This document shows, piece after piece, positions 28,501 to 37,370 of a stretch of 64,000 nucleotides of DNA (position 1 is its first letter; each line of letters starts with the position of its first letter). The notes below the pieces were generated by a model. It saw nothing but the letters and a program-made list of their open reading frames with translations, had not been told where the DNA came from and ran no database searches. A program made the translations under genes and the position numbers. The DNA lies in assembly GCF_051106095.1 (NCBI RefSeq), contig NC_135789.1, positions 25,393,264 to 25,457,263 on the forward strand, given 5' to 3'. Source of the stretch: Pogona vitticeps (Eukaryota > Chordata > Lepidosauria > Squamata > Agamidae).

Positions 28501-31500
28501 TTTATTCAGGTTGTTTTTTGGTGAAAAGCACGTTAGCTTTCCCCCTACAAAACAACTTATAAAGAGGGGAGGTGTTACATACAGCACTGATGTTACCTGT
28601 CTGTCATGGGTTTGGAGGGAAAGTTCCATCCTATGGGGAGTGGAAGGCGGGACATCAGGAGGAGGGGCTGTATTGTATAAATATGTGATGCCTGTGTGGT
28701 GAGAGAGGTGAAGCTGAAGAGAAGCTGGAGAAGAGCTGAGAGAAGAAGCTTGAGTGGGAGTCTGTGTGTCAGACAGGGTACTACTGTGTGTCAGTCAGTA
28801 CCAACCTGATAGGTTCAGGTGTCTGTTGGTTAGCCAGAACTGATAGGTTCAGGGTCTGTGCTTCAAGTTAAGGGTTCTGGGTGAACCAAACTGTGTGTAT
28901 GTATGAGTGAGAATAAGCCACGTTACTTTATGTTATTCACCTGATGGTTTTATTTTTCCCTGTGTGTATTTAAAATAAACCTTATTCTTTTTATTGTTTA
29001 AAAATCCATCCCTGGTCTGTGTGACTTCTTACAGGGAATGGTTGGTGGCAGCTTAGTGTAACTGTGTGACAGATCCCAGTAGGTCTGGGTTTGTCGCCTC
29101 CTTGGCCAAGTAAGGAGACCCTTCTGGATCACAGTGGGGAACAGCAGGGGGGGGGAGGCTCAGGCATCATCCGTACAGCCCAGGCGTTCTCCCCATTGGG
29201 ATCTCTCCATGTCAAGCCAAGGAAACCCGGCTGGGGCATCGATTGTGTTGCTTTCACTTCCGGCCTCGCCAACTCACTCTGGAGAAACGGAGCAGACATT
29301 CTCTAGGGTGGGAGAGACCGAAGCGATGGAGCTGGGACAAAAGCAAAAAGGCTCACCTGCTAACACAAGAGAAGCTCCTGCCGTGACACCAACTCACACT
29401 CAGCCCTTGAGGAGGTTCCTCTTGGCCGCCTATAATATTGCTTTCAGCCCTAAGGGTTTCTAAGGAATCGGCGCTAACCGAGGCCCTGGGTCAGAGCTGA
29501 CAAGCCTCTGGGTGCAGCAGGGTCTATCTGAAGCCCGGGGGGGGGGGCAGGTTCTGCTTGGCCCAGGATGGAGCGAGTTCAGCTCTTGTGCTTCCGAGAT
29601 GGTTGCCTCCAGGCATCGAAGTGCAGGTGAAACCTTTGACACCGGAAGGTTGGTTTTCTTCACAAGCAGCCGGGAGGGAACGTTGAGGGTTTGGCTTTCT
29701 TCCTGGGTGGACTTGGGGCTCTAGATGCAGAACCGGGCGAGGAAGGGGGGTCTGTCGTTTCACTGCCCGCACTAGCTGATCCGTGGTGGTTTCCCACCCC
29801 AGGGCTTTGGTGGACACCAAGAACCCCCTCCTGGACAAGATCCTGCGTCACCTCCTCCCCCTCCTGCGCTCCTCGCAGGGGGCTTCCCGAGAGCTGGTTC
29901 TGGCCTTCTGCGTGGAGGTAAGATCCCGTGGCAGGGGCTGTACAAAGGGAAGATCTGGGGAGGAGAGAAAAGGGAGGGTGGGAAGCTGGGGGAGCCTCCG
30001 TTTGGGGGCTGCTCAGGGCTGGCCTCCTCGGGGGGGGGCTGCAGGAAAAGTCTTAGAGAGTTGTGGCTATCCTTCCCCCTCCTACTTGCCCTTGCAATGG
30101 CCAGGTTGGGAGATGTTTTAGCTCTCCCCTCGGTTCCCAGCTCCCAGGGCACCCCTATGTGCTGCGCCGGCCGGAGATCCTCCGCCGCCTCCTGCAGTTG
30201 TGGCTGGCCGCCTCCCGAGAGGGGGAGGCCACCGTGCGGTCCCTGTCCGTGCGAGGGCTGGGGAACGTGGCCGAAGGAGCACCCCAAGAGGTAGGTGGGA
30301 CCGGGGGGAGGCAAAAGGAGGCCGTGGCAGGGGGGAGGAAGCACAAGGTATGGGGGAGTGTGTGCAGGCATGAACACCCCACCAGTGACGCGGCCGCTCA
30401 GGTCTAACAAAGCTTATTGCAGACGGGAGAGGCGCCTTGGGCCATCTGCGGGGAAAGGAAAAGGAGCCGAAGCAGGAGGGGCCCAGAGGAGAGGGGCGAC
30501 CCGTGGGTCTGGCGGGGCCCTGCAGGTCTTCCTTCCGGGGAGCCGGGAGCTCAGCCCCTCCTGCCAAGAGAAAGGTCTTTGGGGCATGAAAGAAGTGCCA
30601 AGGCAGCCCAACCCTGATGGGCACGTGGATTCCTTCCTCGGCAGGCCAAGAAGCACCAGGAGGACCTGCTGGCAGCCCTCCTCCAAGGCCTGGGAGACCC
30701 AGCCAGCCCGGAGGTGGCCCGGGAGAGCCTGCATGCCCTGGGCAAAGTCTGGGGGTGCCTCGGGAGGCGGCACGCCGGTCGCATGCGCCAGGCGGTGGCC
30801 AGCCAGGCTTGCGAATACCTCTGGCACGTGAGTCAGCGGGAGCAGCGGGCGAGGGCTGGGTGGAGCTTTCTAGAGCAGGATGGGACCACACCCTGCCTCC
30901 GAGAAACCCTTGAATGAGGACAGAAGGTCACACCCTCGCTCAGTAGGCAGAACATGCAGCCACACTGCTCCTGAAGGAGGAGGCTTCATAGAGGGGTTGT
31001 GCCACTGACAGACAGACAGCCGCCAGCCCACCCTTGCCGTAGATGTGTCTGGCTCCTCTTGAGACTGACCTGAGCGGGCGACCTCGAGGACTTTCTGTTG
31101 CTTTTGGGCTTCACAGGGAAAGGAGTGGCTTTGGTCTGTCCAGAACTTGAAGTGCCACCCCCAACGTGGGCTATGCGGGCCTCTCTGGTGGCGTTTCCTC
31201 CCCGTCATCCCAGCCCTGGAAGGTCCATCTCTCGCCCTCTCTTCCTTCCCACAGCCCGACGACGCTCTCCGTGCAGCAGCCTTCGTGTTCCTCAGGCGGA
31301 TGGCTGGGGCCACCCAGCCGGTCCATGCCAAAGCCATGGCCAGAGAACTGGGGGGCTACCTGCCCGCTCTCTTGCTCCACTTCCAGGATCCAAGCCCCGA
31401 CGTGGCCAAGGTGGGAGCGAGTGACCGGACCCGCTTTTGCCCCTTTCCCCCCCCCCCCAAAAAAGGGCCCCAAACTCTTGTCTCCAACGGGCACCCCAAG

Positions 31501-33725
31501 GCTGAGCTGTCTGTTCCTTGAAGGCTCCCCCAAGACCTGATGCGTCTTGAGTTCCCAGAGCTCAGATTTCCCCCAGGAGGGCTTCTTCTGACAGGCCGGC
31601 CACACCTGCCTTGGGTTCTTGGCCATGAACTGGGCTGGGAAGGACCATAAAGAACAGCCGGAGAGCTCAGCTCTCTGGCCTCCCCAGACCCAAGAGAATG
31701 GCGTCCACCGCACTCCCTCCTCTCGGGGAGCTGAAGGCCAGGAAGGCTGTGCCAGAGAAGCTCCCCGGCGAGTTGAGAAGGGCCGGAGGAGATGCGTCGT
31801 TCTCCCCGTAGGCTGCCATGAGCGAGCCCAATTCGGCCACCTTGCCAGGGCCGGCAAGGAAGGACGGAGGGACGGATCCTGCTCATCTCTCCTTCCAGGC
31901 TTCCTGGATGGCCTTCGTCTCGTGCGCCCCTTTCCTGGGCCTGCAGGACCTCGCGTGGGAGACGGAGGTCAGGCTGCTCCTGGCAGAAGACTCCGACGCC
32001 TGGCACTCTCGCCTGATGGGTCAGATCTGCGGGCAGCTGGTACGTGAGCCGGTGGGGGCCAAAGCTGCTCACCGGGCCACCTCAGGGTGACAGGAAGATT
32101 AATCTCTCAACACGGGGCCTGGGGTCACAGGGTTAGGGAAATTAGAGCCAGGGATGGACGTTACGCATGGAAGCAGACCCTTTCGTTAAACCATTTTAGA
32201 CAATCATACTTGGGTTCCCTCGAACCCCAGAAAGTTCACATTAGGTTTTATAGCAAAACCCAAGAGTCAGTTGAGTGATGGGTGATCTGTGGGGTCTAAT
32301 TTCCCCCCCCGCCCCATATTACAAGAGGAGAAAGAAGTACAGTGGTGCCTCGCAAGACGATTAATCCGCAAGACGATTAGTTTTTGCGATTGTTGTTGCG
32401 CTTCGCAAGATGATGTTTTCTATGCATGATTTTCGCAAGACAATGATTTTTCCCCCATTGGAATGCATTAAATAGATTTCAACGCATTCCCGTGGGGAAC
32501 CGTGTTCCACAAGACGATGTTTTCTATGGACGATTTTCGCAAGACGATGATTTTCCCATTGGAACGCATTAAATAGATTTCAGTGCATTCCAATGGGGAA
32601 CCGCGTTTTGCAAGATGATGTTTTAGCAAGACAGCGATTTTTCACAGAACAAATTAACCTCGTCTTGCGAGGCACCACTGTACCTCCATCTGTTTTGGCC
32701 GCACCTCTCCTCTTTTATGGGGCCCCCGTCTGCTCATTTATTTTCTCCTTTTTAAAATCTGGAAACACGAAGGCTGCCCAGCTAACCCTTTCTACCTCCA
32801 TGTCCCCCCCCCATTTTTTTTCCCTGCACTATCCCTCAGGCTCAGAGAAAGGATCCCACGCTACTGGACACTCTCATGAGGGGGCTGCCCCGATCTATGC
32901 ACTGTGCGCAGGAAGGGATCCGGCTTGCCGCATGCCAGCTGGCAGGTAGCAGGGAAGGGAAGAAGGGGACCCCAAAGGCTGGCCAGCAGAAGGCGCAGGC
33001 AAAGGGGGCCGCTGTTGAATTCCCCTCCCTTCGCAGCTCCAGCCTCTTAGGGATGGGCGCGGGGAGGCGGGGGGGGTTTATCCTCCAGGAAGGAGATCGA
33101 TCAAGACCAGGCAAGTGGGCTCCTGGATGACCTGAGCCCCTTCTCTTTGCCACCTGGGCGCAAGGTGTTCTGGCAGAGACGATGGATGCGCAGCGCCTGG
33201 AGAAACTGGATTGGGAACCTCTCTTACAAGGTGAGTTTTTGATCCCGGCTGCCCCCCCCTCTCGTTAGCAACATAGGAAGTCCAATGGAGAGCCTTTTTG
33301 CCTGGGGACAAAGGGAGGAACCCTCCAGGAACCCACTGCCACCATGCTGGGCACATCCATAACCCCAAAGGGTGGCAGCGGCTGCCACAAACACCTCTCC
33401 TCAACCTCCGTTTCCAGGGCGACCCTTCTGTAGCTCAACGGCAGGGATCCTGGCCTAGGGAGCGCTTGGCCTTGCCCGAGACCCAACTGACCAGGGCTTC
33501 GTCTGTGTCTCCCCCCCCCCCACAGCTCTCCAGTCCCTCTGCCATGACTCTGGCACCACGGTGGAAATGGCCGCCTTAAACGCCCTCCAGATCATCCAGC
33601 AGAAGCAGCCAAAGAGCCAGCCCGGGTCAACCCACGGACACCGACGCAGAGCGGGGCGTCTCGGGCGGTTCTTCCAATGGTGGCGAAAGGGTAGCGACAG
33701 AGTCCCACTGCCCAGGCCCACGTGA
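5762..33725 (+). CDS. Maestro heat-like repeat (MROH family) protein, 41 exons, interrupted by an LTR element in exon 33
   Basis: The gene encodes a HEAT-repeat solenoid of the maestro family; the cell role of the family is poorly known. Exons: 5762-5816, 6314-6456, 6893-7018, 7160-7331, 8131-8229, 8667-8818, 9015-9158, 9754-9846, 10011-10083, 10221-10334, 11255-11328, 12007-12126, 12272-12382, 12552-12690, 13154-13194, 13379-13541, 13786-13838, 13938-14069, 14787-14906, 15101-15235, 15967-16119, 16476-16607, 16925-17004, 17393-17501, 17602-17709, 17880-17981, 18178-18301, 19334-19455, 19803-19955, 20215-20369, 20967-21084, 22218-22408, 22778-22895 plus 29096-29109 (one exon split by the element), 29803-29917, 30141-30290, 30645-30827, 31255-31410, 31899-32039, 32840-32945, 33165-33230, 33526-33725. 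All phases agree and lengths sum to 5055 (1684 aa), like MROH1/MROH2. Start [13 protein letters not shown] has purine at -3 and G at +4. Paralogue identity is open. Exon 2 donor GTGCAG is weak. Confidence 0.8.
9532..9730. repeat. Compound microsatellite (GGAAA)n-(GATG)n-(GGAA)n-(GGATAA)n
   Basis: Four purine-rich arrays run into each other in MROH intron 7: GGAAA units to about 9593, GATG units to about 9631, GGAA units to about 9690, then GGATAA-like units. The array ends about 25 bases before the exon 8 acceptor at 9753, so it sits in the polypyrimidine-tract neighbourhood. Confidence 0.95.
10409..10498. repeat. (CA)n microsatellite, about 45 units
   Basis: An uninterrupted CA dinucleotide array lies in MROH intron 10. 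The open frames across it on both strands are products of the repeat. Confidence 0.97.
18370..18505. mobile_element. Hairpin MITE, hAT-like, older copy
   Basis: The element begins CAGCGGTTCCCAACCTTGGG and ends with the near-complement GCTTGGGAGCCACTG. The two arms pair along most of their length around a short centre. It is clearly the same family as the copy at 37235-37370, with more differences and no obvious target duplication. It lies in intron 27 of the MROH gene. Confidence 0.75.
18690..18979 (+). mobile_element. LINE (L2/CR1-like) 3' end fragment ending in (GGAT)n
   Basis: An AT-rich tract is followed by GAACTGCCTGGCAGGGCC and then a (GGAT)n array (18904-18979). This resembles the 3' ends of the L2-like copies elsewhere in the window, which end in a gene-poor tail and a short tandem repeat. 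The match is weak and the 5' limit is approximate. Confidence 0.45.
21085..22217. other. MROH intron 31, no gene seen
   Basis: This 1.1-kb intron has an AT-rich patch at 21236-21600 and a poly-G run near 21875. I see no exon with matching phase and no clear repeat family. Confidence 0.4.
22896..23418 (+). repeat. 5' LTR
   Basis: The LTR starts TGTTACATACAG and is 523 bp, or 524 if a final A giving TG...CA is counted. It has the same length as the 3' LTR with no difference seen by eye. It contains a TATA-like box (23000-23007) and an AATAAA (23297-23302), so promoter and poly(A) functions can be placed. Confidence 0.92.
23000..23007 (+). promoter_or_regulatory. TATA-like box in 5' LTR
   Basis: TATAAATA lies about 105 bases into the LTR, followed by the downstream LTR part with the AATAAA. 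The same motif is in the 3' LTR at 28677-28684. Confidence 0.6.
23427..23444 (+). other. Possible primer-binding site of the LTR element
   Basis: TGGTGTCCAGCGTGTGGG lies 8 bases after the LTR end. The TGG start and GTGGG block recall the complement of a leucine tRNA 3' end, but the match is imperfect and the offset from the LTR is unusual, so the primer tRNA is not assigned. Confidence 0.35.
23858..28297 (+). CDS. Gag-Pol polyprotein of the LTR element (gag, zinc knuckle, protease-like, integrase, RT, RNase H)
   Basis: A single 1479-codon frame fills the element. Residues about 45-100 are a charged coiled-coil-like stretch and 110-290 a gag (capsid-like) region. A CX2CX4HX4C zinc knuckle lies near 340-353, a protease-like region near 405-515, an integrase HHCC domain near 640-680, and an integrase core with [15 protein letters not shown] and NGLTEKFNG near 700-820. 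A reverse transcriptase follows at about 1030-1290, with YIDD near 1210, and RNase H from about 1350 with YTDAS. Placing integrase before RT, without a frame change between gag and pol, fits the Gmr1-like group. I treat it as an endogenous, apparently intact element, not a host gene. Confidence 0.9.
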   Translation: MPLTRSQMAEMSEVKDPQIDQGSEDEFGSVQGDSTGEQDPELRKILLAQQHELRVREMEERLERERRQFEIQRIELELQREKMAFELKKLELMNQNNNNNRDSEGGQLSKADLKKFPVYHKGDCPEVFFSLVERAFVDFSVRETEKMTIMRSLISGSLAEVYAEMPEELMKDFAEFKKLVFARHGINAEQLRQRFRSLTKKPEQTFTQVGAQLVRLLEKWLSQEGTETYEQLKDLIALEQFYSVLHGELKFQVRERKPRSVAEAAEIADFISQIRKPLGEGKSVGKPKETYSKYSQGPGKSQQGGGAHGEGKPSDMKLRPQILEGKPKQDERESKYTRKCYFCQGKGHLISECEKLKQLKGMVPQNSSGTKPKAVFCVQKEQGSVSLREPVAMATQSGTATSADQAEENGPLVEVKRCLLIKTDSQLFETAGVDVGIFDRQYRGLRDTCSQVTLCHPDIIPREFIIPNESMKVAGIEGQVISLPVAEVPVNFQGWRGVWRLAISSTLPAAVLVGNDLAEHVKRVLVITRSQATTGTVQGGNDEPETEAEGSSEAVVETLTTDSRFGQEQKADATLQKCFEQVTDAQLTPETPVRFLEKKGILYRETLRNISKGGDGIRSQLVVPEKYRPMILQRGHSDMFAAHLGVNKTQQRITQNFYWPDIGKQIREFCKQCDVCQRQGNNRDRTKAKLCPLPVIDTPFKCIGVDIVGPLPKATKRGNRFILTIVDHATRYPEAIPLTNIETNTVADALVGYMSRMGFASEIITDLGASFTSKLMKRLWQICGIKHKETTAYHPESNGLTEKFNGTLMRMIRAYLAENPNNWDQKLQSLLFAYRSVPQASTGFSPFELLFGRRVKGPLDLIKQNWEQITQDDPQDVVTYIDTLMNDLRRNLELAAENLQAQKVRQKTWFDHKARERHFDPGEEVLWLRPCRENKLQLKWAGPYRVISKMSDLNYLIEQEENQARRVVHVNALKPYYRGEQRVLFAIKAAESEEAELPFWEGRGEVKYNPEEVKISPALTQDQQRELKMLLSKYQQVFSNKPGIVKGVMHRIHTGDAPPQAVSPYRVTGPYRDKVRKELDEMLRENIIVPSSSPWSSPIVLVDKPDGSIRFCVDYRKLNRVTTPDAYPMPRLDNLIETIGGCRFISSLDLVKGYWQLRIDPRDQEKTAFCSPFGLYEFRVLSFGLRNAPATFQRLMDQTLAGLSDFTVAYIDDIGIFSNTWEDHLLHLELVLQRLSAAGLTVKASKCQLGSPEIKYLGHMVGGGMIKPLEAKIEAVRDWPRPNTKKKVKSFLGLVGYYRKFIPRFSEIAAPLTDLTRKTADDRIPWTSDCEAAFQRLKEALINYPVLRAPDFDREFIIYTDASNSGVGAVLCQEDENGDQHPVSYLSRKLQKGERHLAIVEKECLAIVYAIQKAKPYIWGRHFILCTDHSPLQWLKTMKTHNSKLMRWALNLQDYDFEVKVVRGSVNCVADALSRRPEE
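28573..29095 (+). repeat. 3' LTR
   Basis: This is the same 523-bp sequence as the 5' LTR with no difference found by eye. It is preceded by the purine tract at 28561-28572. Directly after it come 14 bases of MROH exon 33 and a GTAAGG donor. Confidence 0.92.
32340..32680. mobile_element. MITE, Tc1/mariner-like, TA target duplication
   Basis: The 341-bp element has inverted ends CAGTGGTGCCTCGCAAGACG and its complement, flanked by TA on both sides (32338-32339, 32681-32682). The interior is built from repeated CGCAAGACGAT-like units and has no coding capacity. TA duplication and short inverted ends point to a Tc1/mariner-mobilised non-autonomous family. It lies in MROH intron 38. Confidence 0.85.
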
Positions 33726-34885
33726 CACCCCCACCCCGGGGTGGGCGAGGGAACGGAGGCCTGGGGAGTTGGAAATACAGCTTTTGGCACACCCAGCCCA
33801 CACGGGCAAAGTGTCCTTCGGGCCTCTGGCTGGCTGAATTGGGAGAGAATTGGGAAGCCAAGCCACGGCAGGGGGCTTGTGGCAGGGAGGGGGCTGGGGG
33901 TAAGGAACCCGTTGCCCACGTGTGGCTCCAGAAGGACCCCACCGATTATTTCTGGGGGCTGTTCAGGGTCTCATTTACTGTGCTGTTTCCCAGACACTCC
34001 ATCTAGGGAGAGCCTTCCAGGAACCTTTTACATTCTTCCTGGACCTTCATCTTTTTTCAGTATCTCTGTACCATGGGATAGCTAGAGAGACTCGTGGCTG
34101 GGCTATAGGGCAGAGTGTGGGTCAACACAGTGGCTCCGGAGATGTGGGTCCGTGACAGGACGGACCAAGCAGTTCCAAGTGGGGCTATGATACTCATCTC
34201 CTGGGGTGGGATTCTGGCTGGTTCAGAGACCACAACTTTTGATTTATTTTTATTTTTATTGAATAGCCTCTCAAAATCCACGTGGGCAGGAGAACTGAAA
34301 GAGAAGGAGAAAAGCAAATCAAGAAATGAATCCCGGGGTCCAGCATAAGAAGAAAGATTTTAAAAAAACGACATTGGCATGCTACGAAAACACAATAAAT
34401 TAACTGAGAAGGGTGACTTGGGGAAAAGAAACAATCTCTCTTAACATTATTGTTTAATAATCATACATAAAAATCATAAGCAAGAGCATACAACCTTTTA
34501 AAAACCCTGAAGATACAAAATAACAAAATCAATGATAGAAAACATGTTCCCCCGATAACACTTGGAAATAGAATTTTTTTTCCCCTCCCTCTATGAAGCC
34601 CTGTTCACCTTCCAAAATTGCATTGGCTTTTGTGAAGGTACACATCCCTTCCCGCTTATTAATGATTTTCCTTTGGAGTTGAGACTCCACCATTCTCACA
34701 GCCGTTTAGAAAGCTCTCTTCCATAAAGGAGGAGCTTTGTGATGCGGTGGTTAAAGGGCAGTACTGCAGTGAAGACTCTCCCCATCTTGTGAAGGGCAGT
34801 CGCATATACTCTTTCCCCGTGGCATGAACACACAGGGGGGGTCCCTCCAGGTTCTCACCTGAGTCCGTCGCCACGGAGGCCGGCT
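33726..34885. other. Convergent 3' spacer between the MROH and C2orf72-like genes
   Basis: This spacer holds the 3' UTRs of two converging genes. An AATAAA on the + strand at 34394-34399 could serve the MROH gene. TTTATT motifs near 34241-34260 could serve the minus-strand gene. A tRNA-SINE-like fragment (GATGCGGTGGTTAAAGGGCA) lies near 34741. No further gene is seen. Confidence 0.45.
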
Positions 34886-36198
34886 TCACATGAGGTTGTT
34901 GCAGAGGTAATAGCCGCTGTACACCAAGGTTCCAAACGACAACATAGCCCCGAGGATCTGCATCACCGCCGATTTATCCAGCCAGAGGGAACTGACTTGA
35001 GGGAGGAACAGACCCCGTTATCCTTCCTTGGGCCACCAAGACTCACCACAAAGCCGCCATTGAGAGACAAAGCCAGGCATCTTGGTGGCATTTGTTTAGT
35101 TATGTACTTGCTCAGGAAGGGAGTCAGACTGTCAAACTCACTTATGGGAGACCTGACCCTAGGCTTATTCCAGAGCTGTGATTTGGGCAAGTCTTGCCGT
35201 CTGAGAAACCAGGCTTGCCAGTACAGGAGGAGGCTAAAGCGGCTGCTGTGACAGTCACTCACCTTCAGCCACCCCTCTTCTAAGGATGGGTCATCTATAA
35301 CAGTAGGCTGCCGTCCTTGCTCATGGTTCATTTATAATATTACTCAGGTTAATACAGTACAGTACTAGAGAAGGAAATAGGGCGATTGGGCTAAGGTCTG
35401 GGTCTCACGCTGTCCCTCAAAGGTTGCGGACCCCATTCAGGCCCACTGGGTCCGCCACAGACTGTTCTTAGAATGGATTGCTGTTAGTGAGGTGGGGGCA
35501 CTTCTACCTGGAGCCCCCCCTCTCTCAACGGGAAGAGTGCCTCTGAGCCTAAGCAGAGTGCCCGGCTCACACACACACACACACATCTCACCTGACGCCT
35601 GCCGGGAGACGCGGGACCTGCCGAGGCGCTTGAGTTCCAAGGCGCCGTCGGGGCGTCCGGGGGCGAAGACCGCCGTATGCACCTCGATGGGGCCGGTCTC
35701 CTCGGGACCCCGGAAGACGTCCCGGAGCAGGTCCTCGAGGTGGAGGAGGGCGCCCCTCTCCTCGTCGGGGGGCGGCTGGACCACCACCCCCACCAGGACG
35801 GCGGGGGCGCCGCGGCTCTGCTCCCGCACGCCCTCCAGCACCTCCCGCAGGCGCGCCTCCCGCTCCCGCAGCGACGACGCCCGGCAGAGGAAGAAGATCA
35901 GCTGCCCGGACGGCGCCGACGGCAGCGGCCGGGCCTCCGGGGCCGCGGGGCCGGGAGGGGGCGCCGCGCCCCGGGAAGGCTCTTCCCCCGGCGGCGGCGG
36001 CGGCGACGACGGCACCACGTGGTGGGCGAAGGAGCTGAGCACCGTCTGCCCGCTCTCCAGCCCCCAGGGCTCGCCGGCCAGCAGCACCACCTGCGTGCGC
36101 TGCACCACCGCGCCCGCCTCGCCCTCGCAGCCCCGACGGCCTCCGCCCCGAGGCGGCGGCGGCGGCGGCGACGGCGGCAGCCCCTCTCGGCGCTCCAT
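34886..36198 (-). CDS. C2orf72-like protein, two exons, C-terminal membrane segment (copy 1)
   Basis: Exon 1 runs 36198 to 35592 and exon 2 34995 to 34886 (stop 34888-34886). The phase-1 junction joins to 239 codons including stop. The core LIFFLCRASSLREREARLRE followed by AVLVGVVVQPP matches my memory of human C2orf72, a protein without an assigned function. The N-terminal third is rich in Pro, Gly and Arg. Exon 2 gives a predicted single membrane helix, MQILGAMLSFGTLVYSGYYL, near the C-terminus, so a tail-anchored protein is likely. An upstream in-frame ATG at 36231 would add 11 residues; I chose 36198 because MER matches the family start as I recall it. The neighbour at 37651 is its divergent paralogue. 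Confidence 0.72.
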
Positions 36199-37234
36199 CC
36201 CCTCTGCCGCCGCCGCCACCACCACCACCACCGGCGGCCAGCCCGGCGGCGAGTCACAATGGCTGGTGTCACCGCCGGCGTCGGGGCTCCCCCGAAGAGC
36301 CCAGCCGCTTTCCAGCCCCCCACCCCACCCCGCCAGGGCAGGCTTGGGCGGCGGGAGGGGGGAGGACCGCTTCCCGAGCCATAGGCGAAGGACGGGGGCA
36401 GCCCTTCCCTCCCCCGAGTTGAGGCGGGGCGGGGATAGGGCTGCCTTCGCTCTCCCCTCCCTCTTGTTTTCCTCGGGGTTGCGCCCCGATCCCCGGAGCC
36501 CTCAGCCCTTCTCTGGCCTCGCTCCGAGCAGCAGCGAGGGCTAGAATTTCTCCTCCCTTGAAAGAGTGGTTCCACATCACGAAGACTCCGGTGGTGCTTT
36601 GAAACCTCAACCCTCCAAACCCCCCACCCCCAAGAACCGCAGTTGGAGGGCGCCCGGGGAAGCTTCTTCCCAAGACACGGGGTCCAAAATGGGTTCAGGA
36701 CCTTGGAGAGTTCACCCCACCCGGGTCAAGGAAACCACAAGGCTCTGGATGGATCTGGCTGCCAAAGACCTCAGGGGGCCTTTGGGGATCCAGTCCCCCT
36801 CGGGTGCCACACTGCGCTGTCATTTCTGATTTACAACCATCCTTCTAAGTTTTCTGGGCTGTCTGAGATGTTCCAGGGAATGGTTTCCACGGCCAAGTGG
36901 AGATTTGAACCCAGGTCTCCTGAGGTTCTCGGCCCAAGACTCTGTCCACCGCACACCACACTGTCCCACAGCTCTCCTTTCCCCTGGCACATTGTTGAAG
37001 GCCCATGGGTTGGCAGGCCTTTCACGTTTATTTAATTTCATGTATTGGATTTATTTCTGTATATATTGTCTTTGTGGACTTTCTTCCTAGTGGAAGGGGA
37101 AGGCTAAACATAAAAGCATCCACTTCTAGTAAAGAAATAAAGAGGAGGAGATAGCAGGCATCAAGATGTCCAGGGGATGATCCCAACGACTGAGCCACCT
37201 AAAGCCGGACAGGACAGGATTGCATCCGTTAGAA
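36199..37234. promoter_or_regulatory. CpG-rich divergent promoter region between the two C2orf72-like genes
   Basis: The part next to the minus gene (to about 36560) is very GC-rich with many CpG and continues the CpG-rich exon 1. The rest is less GC-rich and has no exon. An inverted tRNA-SINE remnant lies near 36895-36960 (GAGATTTGAACCCAGGTCTC, a B-box-like block). Promoters of both divergent genes are expected here by position. Confidence 0.5.
36895..36960 (-). repeat. tRNA-derived SINE remnant
   Basis: GAGATTTGAACCCAGGTCTC is the reverse complement of a tRNA B-box-like block, followed by a segment resembling the A-box half. The copy is short and old, with approximate limits. Confidence 0.5.
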
Positions 37235-37370
37235 CAGTGGTCCCCAACTTTGGGCCTCCAGATGTTCTTGGACTACAGCTCCCAGAAGCCTTCACCACCA
37301 CCTCTGCTGGCCAGGATTTCTGGGAGTTGAAGTCCAAGAACATCTGGAAGCCCAAGGTTGGGTACCACTG
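37235..37370. mobile_element. Hairpin MITE, hAT-like, with 8-bp target duplication
   Basis: The 136-bp element starts CAGTGGTCCCCAAC and ends GTTGGGTACCACTG. The two arms pair over about 55 bases each, with a small centre. The 8-bp direct repeat CGTTAGAA flanks it exactly (37227-37234 and 37371-37378), which is the hallmark of hAT transposition. It is the same family as 18370-18505. Confidence 0.92.

Larger units (their letters stand above)
22896..29095 (+). mobile_element. Ty3/gypsy-type LTR retrotransposon, Gmr1-like domain order, looks whole
   Basis: The 6.2-kb element has two 523-bp LTRs that I read as identical, one long gag-pol frame between them, a purine-rich tract just before the 3' LTR (28561-28572) and a primer-binding-like site after the 5' LTR (near 23427). 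Domain order is gag, protease-like region, integrase, reverse transcriptase, RNase H. Integrase before RT is the order known for the Gmr1 group of deuterostome Ty3/gypsy elements. It lies in the same orientation as the host MROH gene and interrupts its exon 33. Identical LTRs imply a very recent insertion. A clear target-site duplication is not seen. The element looks whole. Confidence 0.92.

Noticed and set aside
35492-36544. 350-codon open frame on the plus strand
   Set aside because: It is antisense to the CpG-rich exon 1 of the minus-strand C2orf72-like gene; high GC removes stops in all frames. No family similarity is seen.
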